A DNA stretch of 14,448 nt from Bacteroidia bacterium. GTDB lineage: Bacteria > Bacteroidota > Bacteroidia > Cytophagales > Cyclobacteriaceae. The stretch spans positions 1 through 14,448 of the forward strand of contig JAENVX010000431.1 in the NCBI GenBank assembly GCA_016650355.1, in the 5' to 3' direction. Below, in pieces: positions 1-7,699 of this stretch. Positions within the stretch are counted from its first letter, which is position 1, and every line of letters begins with the position of its first letter. Both the position numbers and the translations under genes were made by a program. The notes beneath the pieces were generated by a model. It ran no database searches. It saw nothing but the letters and a program-made list of their open reading frames with translations, and was not told the origin of the DNA.

Positions 1-487
1 CTCCTAAATCGCGCCACGTCTCGCGGATTTCTTTTTTCTCAGTGTCAAGCACGACTACTCCAAAATCTGTGGACGCATAGGCTATTGTCCCTGACACAGA
101 AATGTGATTTATGGATCGTGAGCCAGTTATACCGGAGGTTGTTCTAAGTGCTTCGAGGCTGGTGATTTTATTGTCTTCCAAAAATTCAATTGTGCCATCC
201 TGATAACCAATAAGCAAGATTCTTTTTAACACATCATTAGCCAAACAATTTACTCCAATCCCATGTAGTCCATTTAATTTTGTAATGCTCCCGGTTGATT
301 TTTCTTGGGTGTCGACATACATTAAACCAAAATCTGCTGCACCATACACATGCTCTCCCAATTCTGCGAGGCTTCCTATCTTCGAGTAGTTAAGGTGCAG
401 CCTCCAGGCCCCGAGCGGAATGTTGTTTTCTTGAGCAAAGATGGTGACAGAAAAAAATATGAGGCCACCAAAAAGAAAACCGCGCAT
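1..487 (-). CDS. porZ: PorZ, type IX secretion system surface component (N-terminal part, runs off the left edge)
   Basis: The reading frame opens with ATG at 485-487 and stays open for 162 codons to the window edge, so the C-terminal part is missing. Residues 1-19 are a Sec signal peptide (MRGFLFGG, hydrophobic core, ending FAQ). The mature part matches my memory of the PorZ N-terminal beta-propeller: an IPLGAWRLH opening at about residue 23, then repeated blades with motifs such as VYGAADFGLMYVD, GLHGIGVNCLA, LLIGYQDGTIEF, TGSRSINHI and ASTDFGVVVLD. In known systems PorZ sits on the outer-membrane surface in the attachment complex with PorU, PorV and PorQ, where cargo C-terminal signals are cleaved and exchanged for lipopolysaccharide. 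It starts 6 bp after the tdk stop on the same strand, so co-transcription is likely. Other propeller proteins are possible, but the blade motifs fit PorZ best. Confidence 0.82.
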   Translation of the reverse strand, partial: MRGFLFGGLIFFSVTIFAQENNIPLGAWRLHLNYSKIGSLAELGEHVYGAADFGLMYVDTQEKSTGSITKLNGLHGIGVNCLANDVLKRILLIGYQDGTIEFLEDNKITSLEALRTTSGITGSRSINHISVSGTIAYASTDFGVVVLDTEKKEIRETWRDLG

Positions 488-493
488 CGTTCC

Positions 494-1093
494 TTAATCC
501 TTATGGTGACGGTTCATCCCTTCTAAAAATGCGCCTCGACTGCGAGCTTCGTATTTATCCTTTTCACCCAAAACCACTCGCGTTTTACTTTCTGAAAGTC
601 TAAAAGAAAAAGAAGCAAGCTCTCCTGTTTGGGCACAAATGGCATGGACCTTTGTAACAAACTCTGCAATAGCAAGAAGCTGAGGCATAGGACCAAATGG
701 TTTGCCTTCAAAGTCCATATCCAGACCGGCTACAATCACACGCTTACCATTATTTGCCAGGGTGTTACAAACTTCTACTATTGATTCATCAAAGAATTGA
801 GCCTCATCAATACCCACTACATCGCAATCTCCCGCCAACAGGAGAATATCATTTGCAAAATTCACAGGGGTTGAACGAATTTCCCGCTCAGCATGTGAGA
901 CAATTTTTTCAGAATGATAACGCTTATCAACGGAAGGTTTGAAAATTTCTACCTTTTGCTTCGCAATCAGCGCTCGGTTTAACCTGCGGATTAGCTCTTC
1001 GGTTTTACCCGAAAACATACACCCACAGACAACTTCAATCGATCCTGATTTTGCCGAGTCCAAGTTTCGGCCCAGATGAGGTTCAACAAACAT
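494..1093 (-). CDS. tdk: Thymidine kinase, type II, with most zinc ligands missing
   Basis: Phosphorylates thymidine to dTMP with ATP in the cytoplasmic pyrimidine salvage pathway. The 199-residue length is normal for the family. Visible motifs are the P-loop GCMFSGKT at residues 24-31, the Walker B and catalytic base region DEAQFF at 96-101 (E97), and the GLDMDF..KPFGPMP segment at about 123-137 that lines the nucleoside pocket. The start MFVEPHL is the usual one in Bacteroidota homologues. The odd part is the C-terminal lasso region. The usual CxxC pair is C153 with T156, and the later Cys pair of the YEARCRKC type reads YEARSRGAF (S185, A188). Three of the four structural zinc ligands are therefore absent, though catalytic residues are intact. 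The gene diverges from the hypothetical gene at 1295 and is followed closely by porZ. Confidence 0.95.
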   Translation of the reverse strand: MFVEPHLGRNLDSAKSGSIEVVCGCMFSGKTEELIRRLNRALIAKQKVEIFKPSVDKRYHSEKIVSHAEREIRSTPVNFANDILLLAGDCDVVGIDEAQFFDESIVEVCNTLANNGKRVIVAGLDMDFEGKPFGPMPQLLAIAEFVTKVHAICAQTGELASFSFRLSESKTRVVLGEKDKYEARSRGAFLEGMNRHHKD

Positions 1094-1210
1094 GACGCAA
1101 GTTAAACGTCTGTTGATGATAGTCTATATCCTATGGTCGCTTTTTCGAAATTAAGGTTTTCTATCACTATCTTTAGAACTGAATTTAATGGATTTGTTCA
1201 ACCGGAAGCC

Positions 1211-1228
1211 GCTAATTATTGAATTAGC
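1211..1228. repeat. Short inverted repeat in the divergent tdk/hypothetical intergenic region
   Basis: GCTAATT and AATTAGC form perfect 7-bp arms around a 4-nt centre in the 201-bp gap between two divergent genes. It lies about 65 bp before the rightward start and about 120 bp before the tdk start. It could be an operator or a small hairpin. No clear Bacteroidota -7 element (TAnnTTTG) was found on either strand of this gap. The arms are AT-rich, so chance is a real possibility. Confidence 0.3.
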
Positions 1229-1294
1229 TACAAAAGTTTATAAAATGAATGTGTTAAGTGGAGCATTGATTTCTATGAATGAAGGACTATACGT

Positions 1295-2233
1295 ATGGAA
1301 GACAAAATAAATAGTAAGGCAGTTGATAAGTATAGCAAGGCCTTTGCGGATAAGGTGTCTGGCTCATTTTTCTCTAACAAAGAAACCATTTCCGGACCTG
1401 AAATATTAAATCTTTGTCAGATCCGTCAAGTGAATTTATTTGTGATTCGGGACTTGATGAGAAGCTGGCAGAAAGAAAGTCAAAAACTCAAAAGTCCGTA
1501 TTTCAACTATAATTCAAACGAAGTAAGAGAAGCTCTGACACAGTTTCAAAATGTGCTTTCCAACCATATTTCTATTTCCAAAGATTTTTTCGTACCCGTT
1601 CTGTCAAAGGCCGTACACCAAACAATTATGCTGGCGTTGGATCCTTATGATTTTTACTCCGACACGTTGGACAAAGAAAGTAAAGCCCATATTAAGGTTG
1701 CAGAGTTAAAAAATGAAATCAAATATTTAAAAATTAATTGTCAACCGCTAGAGAAATTAGTAGCTCACCTGGAGGAAAAGAAATTAGAAATTATTTCGGG
1801 CAATGAGGCTTTCGCATTGCTTGATCACATACTGGAAGAAGTAAATTTTACCCCGGAGGACGTTGATGCCTACTTAACCAAATTTTCCGAAGTCATTCCT
1901 ACTTCCGTGGAAATGTTATATGAAAGTGCAACAGTGAGCGTCCCAAAAAAGATCAGGCAACAAGTTCCATCAAAAGAAGTCAAAACTATTGCAGACGATT
2001 TTCAAAAAATCCAAAGCATCAAAGAAAAGCTTACTATCAATCAAAAGTTCATGTTTACCAAAATACTTTTTAGCGGAGACTTTGATTTATTCACGCAAAC
2101 GATTGATCAGTTAGACAACTTTGATTCGTTAAAGCAAGCCACTCAATACTTGGAGACAAACTACACCTTGTGGGATAGAGAAAGCGAAGAGTATGAAGAG
2201 TTTTTGCAGTTAGTGGAGAAGCGGTTTAGCTGA
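1295..2233 (+). CDS. Uncharacterised 312-residue cytoplasmic protein
   Basis: I do not recognise a named family. The protein has no signal peptide, no membrane segment and no Cys/His metal motif. It is charged, and its composition suggests it is mostly helical. Two stretches look like conserved modules. One is residues 37-121, containing QIRQVNLFVIRDLMRSWQKE and ending near ALDPYDFY. The other is a C-terminal region at about 240-311 with LTINQKFMFTKILFSGD and a final FLQLVEKRF. From memory, similar C-terminal segments (a start like 'LNDRFLF..ELFGGD', an end like 'F..LVERRF') occur in other uncharacterised Bacteroidota proteins, which I cannot confirm here. The stretch at 130-165 could form a short coiled coil. 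The ATG at 1295 is chosen because the upstream ATG at 1275 is out of frame. It diverges from tdk and precedes the isomerase gene by 141 bp on the same strand. Confidence 0.8.
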   Translation: MEDKINSKAVDKYSKAFADKVSGSFFSNKETISGPEILNLCQIRQVNLFVIRDLMRSWQKESQKLKSPYFNYNSNEVREALTQFQNVLSNHISISKDFFVPVLSKAVHQTIMLALDPYDFYSDTLDKESKAHIKVAELKNEIKYLKINCQPLEKLVAHLEEKKLEIISGNEAFALLDHILEEVNFTPEDVDAYLTKFSEVIPTSVEMLYESATVSVPKKIRQQVPSKEVKTIADDFQKIQSIKEKLTINQKFMFTKILFSGDFDLFTQTIDQLDNFDSLKQATQYLETNYTLWDRESEEYEEFLQLVEKRFS

Positions 2234-2374
2234 TTCAACGCCCTACTTTCCAACTCCTTTTTACGCTTATTTGTCATACCCTTTGAAATAGCATTCCTTA
2301 CAACTTGTACTTAACTCTCGTGTGCTCTTTACAAATATTTGTTTTTCTTTGTATCCAAAATTCAAATTAATTCT

Positions 2375-3127
2375 ATGAAAATTTCAATTCTTTGTGCTGT
2401 TCTCCTGGCTAGTTCAACCTTATTCGCTCAATCCAAGAAAGATTTACAAAATGAAGTATCACGGCTGAAGGCTGAAACTCAGGCACTTCAATTGGAGATT
2501 GATGAATTGAAAAAGCCTATTGAAGTTCAACTTACAAACAAGCACGCTAAAGCCAGCTATGGATTAGGGGTATTGGTCGCCTCTAATGTGAGAATGCAAG
2601 GTGGAGATTCGTTGTCATTGGATTTCATGATTGAGGGCATAAAAGATGTTTTTAAAAATGAACCGTTACTTATGCAACAGCAGGAATGTTCAAGCATTGT
2701 TCAACAATACATGCAAGAAGCTGCCGAATATAAATCAACTGTAGCCCGATCTGAAGGCGAACGTTTTCTTGCAGAGAATAAAAATAAGGAAGGCGTGAAA
2801 ACTACTGCAAGTGGCTTGCAATATAAAGTCATTACAGCAGGGAATGGAAAGGCCCCACTAGTGACTGATAAAGTAACTGTTCATTACACTGGTAAACTTC
2901 TGGATGGAAGTGTTTTCGATAGTTCTGTTGAGCGTGGCGCTCCTTCTACTTTTGGTGTAACCCAGGTGATCGCTGGTTGGGTTGAAGCCTTGCAATTAAT
3001 GCACGAAGGGGATAAGTGGATATTGTTTATTCCCTACAATCTTGCGTATGGCGAACGCGCGCACAGCGCGCAAATCCCGGCTTACGCAACATTGATTTTC
3101 GAATTGGAGTTAATTAAGGTGAATTGA
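2375..3127 (+). CDS. Secreted FKBP-type peptidyl-prolyl cis-trans isomerase (FkpA/Mip-like)
   Basis: Catalyses prolyl cis-trans isomerisation and probably acts as a folding chaperone in the periplasm. The frame is open from a TTG at 2339, but the ATG at 2375 places a clean signal peptide at the N terminus (MKISILCAVLLASSTLFAQ), so the 250-residue form is preferred. There is no lipobox Cys. Residues 21-47 form heptad-like coiled coil, about 53-150 match the helical FKBP dimerisation domain, and about 165-248 are the FKBP catalytic domain. Ligand-pocket residues are present: Y171 (HYTG), F181-D182, F193, V198-I199, W202 (IAGW), Y225 (AYG) and F242. This is the Mip/FkpA layout, in which the N-terminal helices dimerise and hold clients. 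No firm promoter was seen in the 141-bp upstream gap. The gene converges on rodA. Confidence 0.9.
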   Translation: MKISILCAVLLASSTLFAQSKKDLQNEVSRLKAETQALQLEIDELKKPIEVQLTNKHAKASYGLGVLVASNVRMQGGDSLSLDFMIEGIKDVFKNEPLLMQQQECSSIVQQYMQEAAEYKSTVARSEGERFLAENKNKEGVKTTASGLQYKVITAGNGKAPLVTDKVTVHYTGKLLDGSVFDSSVERGAPSTFGVTQVIAGWVEALQLMHEGDKWILFIPYNLAYGERAHSAQIPAYATLIFELELIKVN

Positions 3128-3165
3128 GGCATTGAAAGCTTATCAAAATCTACCTTAATTTTTTT
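3112..3165 (+). terminator. Probable rho-independent terminator after the FKBP gene
   Basis: AATTAAGGT at 3112-3120 pairs perfectly with ACCTTAATT at 3152-3160, and five more T residues follow at once (3161-3165). The 31-nt loop is long but contains a small inner stem, TTGA/TCAA, around AAGCTT. The left arm lies inside the last codons of the isomerase gene, and the T-run ends a few bases before the rodA stop. Read on the opposite strand the stem is not followed by a T-run, so it would serve only rightward transcription. Confidence 0.45.
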
Positions 3166-3171
3166 AACATT

Positions 3172-4446
3172 TTAGCCTCGCTGCAATACCTCTCCGCGAT
3201 GTGCATCAAGCTTCAGTAATATAAATAGCAAGATTGTAAAGCCCCACAGCGCTGATCCACCATAGCTAAAAAATGGAAGCGGTATGCCTATCACAGGAAA
3301 AAGGCCTATGGTCATGCCAATATTGATGGCGAAGTGAAAAAAGAAAATACTGGCTACGCTATACCCATACGATCGGGCGAAACGGCTCTTCTGCCGTTCA
3401 GCTATGAATATTACCCGAAGCAAGAGCGCAACAAATAGTGAGATGGTCGCAAAGCTACCAAGCCATCCATACTCTTCACCAATGGTGCAAAAGATAAAGT
3501 CTGTACTTTGCTCCGGTACAAAATCAAACTTAGTCTGAGTCCCTTTCAAAAATCCTTTTCCATAAAATCTTCCGCTCCCTATTGCAATTTTTGATTGGGT
3601 AACATTCCAACCATACCCAAGTGGATCGGCATCGGGATTGATTAATGCTTTAATCCGGTTTTGTTGATGAGGTTTCAATACATCGGTAATCACATAGTCT
3701 ACACTTTCAATGACACCCATAATTATTACCGCGCCAACGGTAAGAATGGCAATCCTCTTAATCTTCTTTTTTCCAAATGCTATAAGCATGATAAGTGCGA
3801 TTACGATCGCTCCATGCAAATAAAGTTGATTAGGTATTAGCAAAGTGAGTATAAAAATCGCAGCCGCACAGATTCCAACTACCAAGAGGAACGGAGACAT
3901 TCCTTCCCGAAAGAAGACCAAAATAAAGCAAGTGAATACCAGTAAAGTACCAATGTCTTTTTGCGCCAGAATCAATAGCATTGGTACACCGATGAGGCCG
4001 AACAAAACAAGTTGCATCTTGAAATTATCCATTCGAAAGCCAACAGATCCCATGTATTTTGCTACTGCCAGGGCTGTTGCAAACTTGGCAAACTCAGAAG
4101 GTTGCACGCCAAACGAACCGATACCAATCCAGGACTTATTCCCTCCTACCTCTTTTCCTATAATAGGTACCATCACCAACAATGCGATAACAAGCCCATA
4201 AATTAAATAAGCAAACACTTCATAGAATCGCATGTCCACAATTATAATCCCCATGATGATGACTATACATGCAGCCATGAAGAGTAATTGCCGACCAGAG
4301 TTAATAGATAAGTCCCAGATTGTTTGTTTAATAGTTTCATCATATACCGCAGCAAAAATATTTATCCAACCAAGTGTTACAAGCGCGAGGTAGAGCATCA
4401 CTGTTACCCAATCTAACTTACCCGATATGTTGTCGTCCCTTCTCAC
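3172..4446 (-). CDS. rodA: RodA, SEDS-family peptidoglycan glycosyltransferase
   Basis: Polymerises lipid II into glycan strands during side-wall elongation, as partner of PBP2 in the inner membrane. The 424-residue protein is polytopic with about ten hydrophobic segments. SEDS signatures are clear: GGNKSWI at 101-107, QPSEFAK at 115-121, QKDIGTLLV at 162-170, and the long extracellular-loop signature GSGRFYGKGF..GTQTKFDFVPEQSTDFIF at 290-319, whose D316 corresponds to the conserved essential Asp. The C-terminal LPFFSYGGS lies at 390-398. It starts 7 bp after the mrdA stop and is the last gene of the leftward elongasome run. RodA is preferred over the divisome homologue FtsW because of the mre/mrdA context; the sequence alone would leave some doubt. 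Confidence 0.95.
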   Translation of the reverse strand: MRRDDNISGKLDWVTVMLYLALVTLGWINIFAAVYDETIKQTIWDLSINSGRQLLFMAACIVIIMGIIIVDMRFYEVFAYLIYGLVIALLVMVPIIGKEVGGNKSWIGIGSFGVQPSEFAKFATALAVAKYMGSVGFRMDNFKMQLVLFGLIGVPMLLILAQKDIGTLLVFTCFILVFFREGMSPFLLVVGICAAAIFILTLLIPNQLYLHGAIVIALIMLIAFGKKKIKRIAILTVGAVIIMGVIESVDYVITDVLKPHQQNRIKALINPDADPLGYGWNVTQSKIAIGSGRFYGKGFLKGTQTKFDFVPEQSTDFIFCTIGEEYGWLGSFATISLFVALLLRVIFIAERQKSRFARSYGYSVASIFFFHFAINIGMTIGLFPVIGIPLPFFSYGGSALWGFTILLFILLKLDAHRGEVLQRG

Positions 4447-4453
4447 TTACTGG

Positions 4454-6265
4454 CTACAAAAACTTACCATTTAAGACATATTGTTCAATATGCGGCCTCT
4501 TCGTTTGGCCGAGCAAATATTTTTCGATCATTAGACTTGCTATTGAAGCCGCTGCACGAGCTCCCTGCCCTGCATCTTCCACATAAACAGAAATGGCGAT
4601 CTTAGGATTATCACGTGGTGCAAAAGCAATAAATACGGAATGTGAAGGCAGCGGATCGTTTTGCACCGTTCCCGTTTTGCCACATACAATCACATCAGCC
4701 AACTTGGCCCTGTATTGCGCTGTGCCCGACTCAACCACTTGTTGCATGGCATCTACGGCAATATTGAAATAAGAAGAATCTATTGTTGTATAATGCCGCT
4801 CCATATATTGCGGCAGTGGCTTGGCATCTTTTCCGATCTCCTTTACGAGATGCGGAATATAATAAAAGCCGCGATTGGCAACGGTAGCAGCAAAGTTTGC
4901 CATTTGAATGGGCACCACAAGATTTTCACCCTCGCCAATCGCGATTGAGTATATATTAGAAAATTTCCATGGGCGATTGCTATACGCGCGATCATAGTAT
5001 TCAGGTGTTGGAATCAATCCTCCTTTTTCATTCGGAAGGTCAATGCCTAATATGCTGCCAAAACCGAAACTGTTGATGTGTTTATTCCATTCTGCCAAAC
5101 CGATTCGTGTATCATCATACGGTGAATTGGAAATACCTTTGTTAAGCATTTTTCGAAGTACCCCAAGAAAATAAGGATTACAAGAATTTGCGATCGCTCC
5201 TCTCAAATCTTGATTATCATGACCTTCATGACAGCCTATTAATGTTTTATCGCAACGTATTCGAGTCTCTGGTGTAATCACTCCTTCCTGGAGCGCTGTC
5301 ATAGCCTGTGCTACTTTAAATATAGAGCCTGGGCGATACTGCGCCATCAATGGGCGATTGAATAGTGGTTTGAGTGTGTCATTGCTTATCAATTTAAAAT
5401 TGGAACCATACAATCTCCCCGTTAATAAATTTGGATCATAGGAGGGTCCCGAAACAAGCGATAAAATTTCACCAGTTGATGGTTCAATGGCCACAATACT
5501 TCCAGCTTTCCCATTCAGTAAAAACTCAGCATACTGTTGCAGGTCCAAATCAATACCTGTTACTAAATTTTGACCCGGAATTGAAAGTGTATCGTATTTA
5601 CCATTGCTAAAAGATCCCTTCTCAATACCCTTTACGTTGCGCAACTTCCTCTTGACACCGCTCTTGCCACGCAATTGTTCTTCGTAGAATAATTCAACTC
5701 CACTCTGGCCAATATAATCGCCTTGTTTGTATATTTTTAATTCATCACTCTCAAGCTTTCCTTTACTGATTTCGCTCACGTAGCCAAGTGCATTAGCAAG
5801 CCCGGCCGTAGAATATGCGCGTGTCGTTCTCGCCTGAATATAAAAGCCCGCGAACTCATCCAGGTTATCTTGAATCTTAGCAAAGTCGTTATTAGAAAGT
5901 TTGTCAATAAAAAGAGTAGGCTTGTAGGGTGAGTACTCCTTTCGTGCCCTGAGCTCCTTGAATTTTTGACGTAACATTTCTTTAGATAGACCGAATACTT
6001 CACAAAACCTTACAGAGTCAAGGCCAATCGTTTCTTTTGAAATAATTTGCAAGTCGTACTCGGGAGTATTATAGACGATGAGTTTTCCGTTGCGATCATA
6101 TATTAAACCTCGAAAAGGGTACTCCACTTGTCTTAAAATGGCATTGCTGTTAGCCAAATCTGCATAGCGGCTATCGAGCACTTGAATAAAAAATAATTTT
6201 ATCAGAAAGATTATACCTACTAATACAAAAACTACCTGAATTATTTCCTTGCGCCACTCATTCAT
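4454..6265 (-). CDS. mrdA: Penicillin-binding protein 2, elongasome transpeptidase
   Basis: Cross-links peptidoglycan stem peptides (class B PBP) during cell elongation; anchored in the inner membrane with its catalytic domain in the periplasm. The 603 residues include one N-terminal membrane anchor (about 8-29), a pedestal/dimerisation domain starting with the FRGLIYDRNGK motif at 51-61, and a transpeptidase domain from about 240. The three active-site motifs are present: SxxK as S314-I-F-K317 in RPGSIFK, SxN as S361-C-N363, and KTGT at 530-533. The length is normal for PBP2. Its ATG overlaps the mreD stop by 4 bp (ATGA), which points to translational coupling, and rodA follows after 7 bp. 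Confidence 0.96.
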   Translation of the reverse strand: MNEWRKEIIQVVFVLVGIIFLIKLFFIQVLDSRYADLANSNAILRQVEYPFRGLIYDRNGKLIVYNTPEYDLQIISKETIGLDSVRFCEVFGLSKEMLRQKFKELRARKEYSPYKPTLFIDKLSNNDFAKIQDNLDEFAGFYIQARTTRAYSTAGLANALGYVSEISKGKLESDELKIYKQGDYIGQSGVELFYEEQLRGKSGVKRKLRNVKGIEKGSFSNGKYDTLSIPGQNLVTGIDLDLQQYAEFLLNGKAGSIVAIEPSTGEILSLVSGPSYDPNLLTGRLYGSNFKLISNDTLKPLFNRPLMAQYRPGSIFKVAQAMTALQEGVITPETRIRCDKTLIGCHEGHDNQDLRGAIANSCNPYFLGVLRKMLNKGISNSPYDDTRIGLAEWNKHINSFGFGSILGIDLPNEKGGLIPTPEYYDRAYSNRPWKFSNIYSIAIGEGENLVVPIQMANFAATVANRGFYYIPHLVKEIGKDAKPLPQYMERHYTTIDSSYFNIAVDAMQQVVESGTAQYRAKLADVIVCGKTGTVQNDPLPSHSVFIAFAPRDNPKIAISVYVEDAGQGARAAASIASLMIEKYLLGQTKRPHIEQYVLNGKFL

Positions 6266-6777
6266 ACTCTTCTTCTTTCAGTTGTTAATAATTGAAGAAT
6301 CACCAGCACGATCATTGTAAAAAGAACACTAAATAGTATTTTTAAAGATGTATGTCCAAAATTATGAAACCCTCCCGCTTCGATAATAAATAACATAATG
6401 TGATGAAAGAGGACAAGGGGAAGAGTGTATACTAAAAACCATTGAGTGCCATTGGCCTCTAACGTAGGTCTAGAATTTGCATCATACCCACCTTGGGGAG
6501 TGATCACACCCAACCAATAGTTTCTCAGGTAAGAAATTAACACCAGCGAGCTTGCATGAACTCCCAGACTGTTGTAAAAAATATCAACTATAAATCCGGT
6601 AAAGAAGCCTATTAATGTCAGAGCCAGTATGTTGGTTTCTACTGGCAGGAAGAGAATAAAAGCCACGTATAAAAAACAAAAGGCTGTACTGAAAAGGACA
6701 AGGTTTTTGAGCAGCATTACCTGTATCAACAAGTAAAGAAAAAATGAAATAAATATCCAGACTCCAGACCGTGTCAT
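6262..6777 (-). CDS. mreD: MreD, rod shape-determining membrane protein
   Basis: Small inner-membrane protein that links MreC to the PBP2-RodA machinery. The 171-residue chain is hydrophobic, with about five membrane segments. Its family-level feature is the GFFTGFIVDIFYNSLGVHA segment at 57-75 (glycine, Asp and a late Gly-x-His-Ala); the rest diverges, as is usual for MreD. Identification therefore leans on position between mreC and mrdA. It overlaps both neighbours by 4 bp with ATGA junctions, so the three genes are almost certainly translated in a coupled way. Confidence 0.9.
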   Translation of the reverse strand: MTRSGVWIFISFFLYLLIQVMLLKNLVLFSTAFCFLYVAFILFLPVETNILALTLIGFFTGFIVDIFYNSLGVHASSLVLISYLRNYWLGVITPQGGYDANSRPTLEANGTQWFLVYTLPLVLFHHIMLFIIEAGGFHNFGHTSLKILFSVLFTMIVLVILQLLTTERRRV

Positions 6778-7613
6778 TTAGGTTCGCCAATGGTTTTTAG
6801 TTCTAAAGAATCTTTTTCACTTTTTAGATTACTTCTTACAATTTCTACGAAAGAAAGCTTTGTAAAATCCTGCGCGAGTTCAATTCGGATGTTGTGAAAC
6901 GCGGCTTCTTCACTCAACCTTACATCGCGGATGATGCCAACAAAAACCCCTTCTGGGAATACAGCATTAAACCCTGATGTAACAATAGTGTCTCCGACCT
7001 GAGGAGTTACATGCCGCGGAATGTAGAGGAAATTCGCAAAACGCGCATCAACTCCATCCCATTGCACTGTACCAAAATTTTCAGTCCTCTTGATAACGCT
7101 GGAGACTTGTTCATCAACATTTAACAACGAAATTAATACTGAATAATGTTCAGAAACGGATTTGACTTTACCCACAGCACCAACCGAACTAATGGCGGCC
7201 ATCCCTGGCCTAATCCCATCATCGCTTCCTTTGTTGATAGTAATATAGTTTTTAAAAAAACTAGAAGTGGTGTTCACAACCTTCGCACTGACGTAATCAA
7301 ATCGGTTGATAATTGCTGGATCCTTTATTTCATGAGTCTCAAGTGAATAAAAACTCTGATTACGCTTTTCTAATTTCGTACGAAGTTCTGCATTTTCATC
7401 TGCCAATTCGTTGTTAATGTCACGCAATGAAAAATATTCACGTACGCCATTTGAAAATCCAACGATATTTGCAGCTAGTCGATTTGATGAATTAAAATAA
7501 CTTGCACTCTGGTATTGATTGTTTTGAACGATCAACCAGGCACAAACTAATTCTAAAACTAAGAAAGTGAAGAAGGCTCTGTATTCGTAAAAAAATCTAA
7601 GAAGGCGATCCAT
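6774..7613 (-). CDS. mreC: MreC, rod shape-determining periplasmic scaffold
   Basis: Bitopic protein that forms periplasmic assemblies and activates PBP2-RodA. The 279 residues show a short cytoplasmic N terminus, one membrane segment at about 12-29, a coiled coil at about 60-85 (ELADENAELRTKLEKRN), and then the double beta-barrel domain. Family hallmarks are the INKGSDDGIRPGMAAIS stretch at about 126-142, GAVGKV at 145-150, and the VGDTIVTSGFNAVFPEGVFVG segment typical of the second barrel. It begins 86 bp after the mreB stop, the largest internal gap of the mre-mrd run. That gap contains no convincing promoter or terminator. Confidence 0.95.
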   Translation of the reverse strand: MDRLLRFFYEYRAFFTFLVLELVCAWLIVQNNQYQSASYFNSSNRLAANIVGFSNGVREYFSLRDINNELADENAELRTKLEKRNQSFYSLETHEIKDPAIINRFDYVSAKVVNTTSSFFKNYITINKGSDDGIRPGMAAISSVGAVGKVKSVSEHYSVLISLLNVDEQVSSVIKRTENFGTVQWDGVDARFANFLYIPRHVTPQVGDTIVTSGFNAVFPEGVFVGIIRDVRLSEEAAFHNIRIELAQDFTKLSFVEIVRSNLKSEKDSLELKTIGEPK

Positions 7614-7699
7614 TCAAATCTATTTACGATATTGGATTTAGATATTGACATTGAATTGACCCTGAATTCCAAAATCATAATCTTCAATCACAAATTATG

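Noticed and set aside
2339..2374. Upstream TTG start for the FKBP protein
   Set aside because: The ATG at 2375 places the signal peptide exactly at the N terminus; the extension would bury it behind 12 residues.
3845..4201. 118-codon plus-strand open frame inside rodA
   Set aside because: It lies wholly within rodA on the opposite strand, and its residues show no family resemblance.
7614..7699. Possible promoter in the mreB-mreC gap (TGATTTTG on the minus strand)
   Set aside because: It misses the A of the -7 consensus and has no -33 partner at a proper distance; in AT-rich sequence such partial matches are common.
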